Shown here: positions 5,950 to 6,846 of the stretch, in pieces
How the letters are laid out: each line of letters begins with the position of its first letter
Numbering within the stretch: position 1 is the stretch's first letter
Assembly: GCA_938004025.1 (NCBI GenBank)
Contig: CALKXC010000426.1
Coordinates: forward strand, 1 to 6,846
Length of the DNA stretch: 6,846 nt
Source: an uncultured Leucothrix sp.
GTDB lineage: Bacteria > Pseudomonadota > Gammaproteobacteria > Thiotrichales > Thiotrichaceae
Reading direction: 5' to 3'
The notes under the pieces: model-generated
What the model saw: only the letters and a program-made list of their open reading frames with translations
Database searches by the model: none
Told to the model about the DNA's origin: nothing
Position numbers and translations under genes: made by a program

Positions 5950-6846
5950 CTACACTCCGATCGAATCAACATCAGGAGGAATGAGGACTAATTTGCCAGT
6001 AAATTGTTTCCCCAGAAAATCTTTTTGCGCTTGAACAATTTCATTTAATGGGTAAGTAGCCGCTACCGCCGGTTTAATTTCATTGCGCTCGATATAAGCA
6101 ACCAAATTTTGAAACACCTCTTCATCCTGATACGTACAGCCATAGAAAGTGAGATCTTTCAGATATAACGTTCTGACGTCAAGCTCTACCATAGGCCCTG
6201 CGATTGCCCCCGCCGTGGCGTAACGCCCACCACGCTTTAGTACTTCTAACAGTTTTGGCCACTCTGAGCCTGCGACTAGATCCACCACTAGATCAATACT
6301 GTCAGCACCGAGCGCGTCAACTATGTCGGCATCACGGGCTAAGACTCTATCTGCACCTAAGGCTTCTACTTGTTCAAATTTCGAAGGACTCGCTAAGGCA
6401 ATCACTTCAGCGCCTCGTCGTTTAGCAAGCTGTACCGCGGCAGAACCAACCCCACCTGAAGCACCCGTTATCAATACTCGTTCAGCGCCAAGTTTAGAAC
6501 GGTGCAGCATATTTTCTGCTGTAGAATATGCACAAGGAATGGATGCCAGCTCTGCATCACTCCAACCCGAATCGACCGCATAAACTGCTTGGCTGTGAAC
6601 AGCAGCGTACTGGGCAAAGCCACCATTCATTTCCGAGCCGAAGGTGTAACATTTAAATGTTTCAGGGTTCTCAAAGTCATCATGCATCGAGCTAACAATC
6701 ACCCGCTCCCCGAGACGACTTTCACTAACACCCTCACCAACTGCGACGATCGTTCCACAACAGTCTGCACCTTGTATCCTAGGAAACTGAATAGTAGAAC
6801 CCGACCAGCTCGAATCTTCTTGATTAGCCGTGTCAAATCCTTGGGA
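5950..6846 (-). CDS. MDR-family (zinc-type alcohol dehydrogenase / quinone oxidoreductase-like) oxidoreductase, 5' end outside window
   Basis: The frame is open to the right edge, giving 298 visible residues. It begins within the N-terminal catalytic domain (FPRIQGADCCGTIVAVGEGV, then GERVIV), so the start codon lies outside the window. The GTG at 6702 is internal. The Rossmann nucleotide-binding motif ITGASGGVGSAAVQLAK (visible residues about 126-142) with GGVG is typical of NAD(P)H-using members. The ending FTGKLVLIP is the standard MDR C-terminus. The Cys-rich structural zinc loop of classical alcohol dehydrogenases is absent between GERVIV and GGFAQYA, so it may belong to a zinc-poor or zinc-independent branch. 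The substrate is unknown. The HAD phosphatase follows 42 nt downstream in the same direction. Whether this pair serves the NRPS-like locus is uncertain. Confidence 0.92.
   Translation of the reverse strand, partial: SQGFDTANQEDSSWSGSTIQFPRIQGADCCGTIVAVGEGVSESRLGERVIVSSMHDDFENPETFKCYTFGSEMNGGFAQYAAVHSQAVYAVDSGWSDAELASIPCAYSTAENMLHRSKLGAERVLITGASGGVGSAAVQLAKRRGAEVIALASPSKFEQVEALGADRVLARDADIVDALGADSIDLVVDLVAGSEWPKLLEVLKRGGRYATAGAIAGPMVELDVRTLYLKDLTFYGCTYQDEEVFQNLVAYIERNEIKPAVAATYPLNEIVQAQKDFLGKQFTGKLVLIPPDVDSIGV

Noticed and set aside
6204..6583. Two + strand frames opposite the dehydrogenase
   Set aside because: Low-complexity composition and full overlap with the Rossmann-fold coding sequence; antisense shadows.
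6700..6702. GTG as the dehydrogenase start
   Set aside because: The frame continues upstream to the window edge with conserved MDR sequence (GADCCGTIVAVGEGV), so the real start is outside.

Overview
The window is about 6.8 kb of protein-dense DNA with moderate-to-low GC, estimated by eye at about 35-50% on the left and 45-53% on the right. It suggests an accessory or specialised-metabolism locus in a Gram-negative bacterium, perhaps a marine gammaproteobacterium. That taxonomic guess rests on base composition, Shine-Dalgarno signals and protein flavour, not on a marker gene.

Layout. (1) Leftward unit, positions 1-2925: a FabH/KAS III-like protein (2017-2925) is followed after 64 nt by a nonribosomal peptide synthetase (NRPS) gene (1952 to beyond the left edge). 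The NRPS gene starts with only the C-terminal half of a condensation domain and continues into an adenylation domain that leaves the window just after motif A8. It is the longest coding stretch here. It is open from 1952 to the left edge and has a good Shine-Dalgarno and a GTG start. (2) A divergent regulatory region, about 2926-3197. (3) Rightward unit, 3198-5203: a carrier-protein domain fused to an alpha/beta-hydrolase domain whose nucleophile position reads Arg, then 2 nt later a second alpha/beta hydrolase with a GLCSG elbow (Cys nucleophile). (4) Leftward unit from the right edge to 5200: an MDR-family (medium-chain) dehydrogenase (partial), then a HAD phosphatase whose stop codon overlaps the stop of the second hydrolase by 4 bp, tail to tail.

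How the genes may work together (inference). The adenylation domain would activate an amino acid. A carrier protein, either downstream in the same NRPS or the discrete one encoded at 3198, would hold it as a thioester. The Cys-nucleophile hydrolase and the thiolase-fold protein look suited to shuttling or transferring carrier-bound aminoacyl or acyl groups rather than to ordinary hydrolysis or fatty-acid initiation. The set 'AMP-forming activating enzyme + carrier protein + two unlike alpha/beta hydrolases' also recalls the ligase/carrier/hydrolase-1/hydrolase-2 group known beside exosortase A. No exosortase or PEP-CTERM protein is visible here. The dehydrogenase-phosphatase pair at the right may be a neighbouring unit and not part of the pathway.

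No tRNA, rRNA, CRISPR array, insertion sequence or convincing rho-independent terminator was seen.
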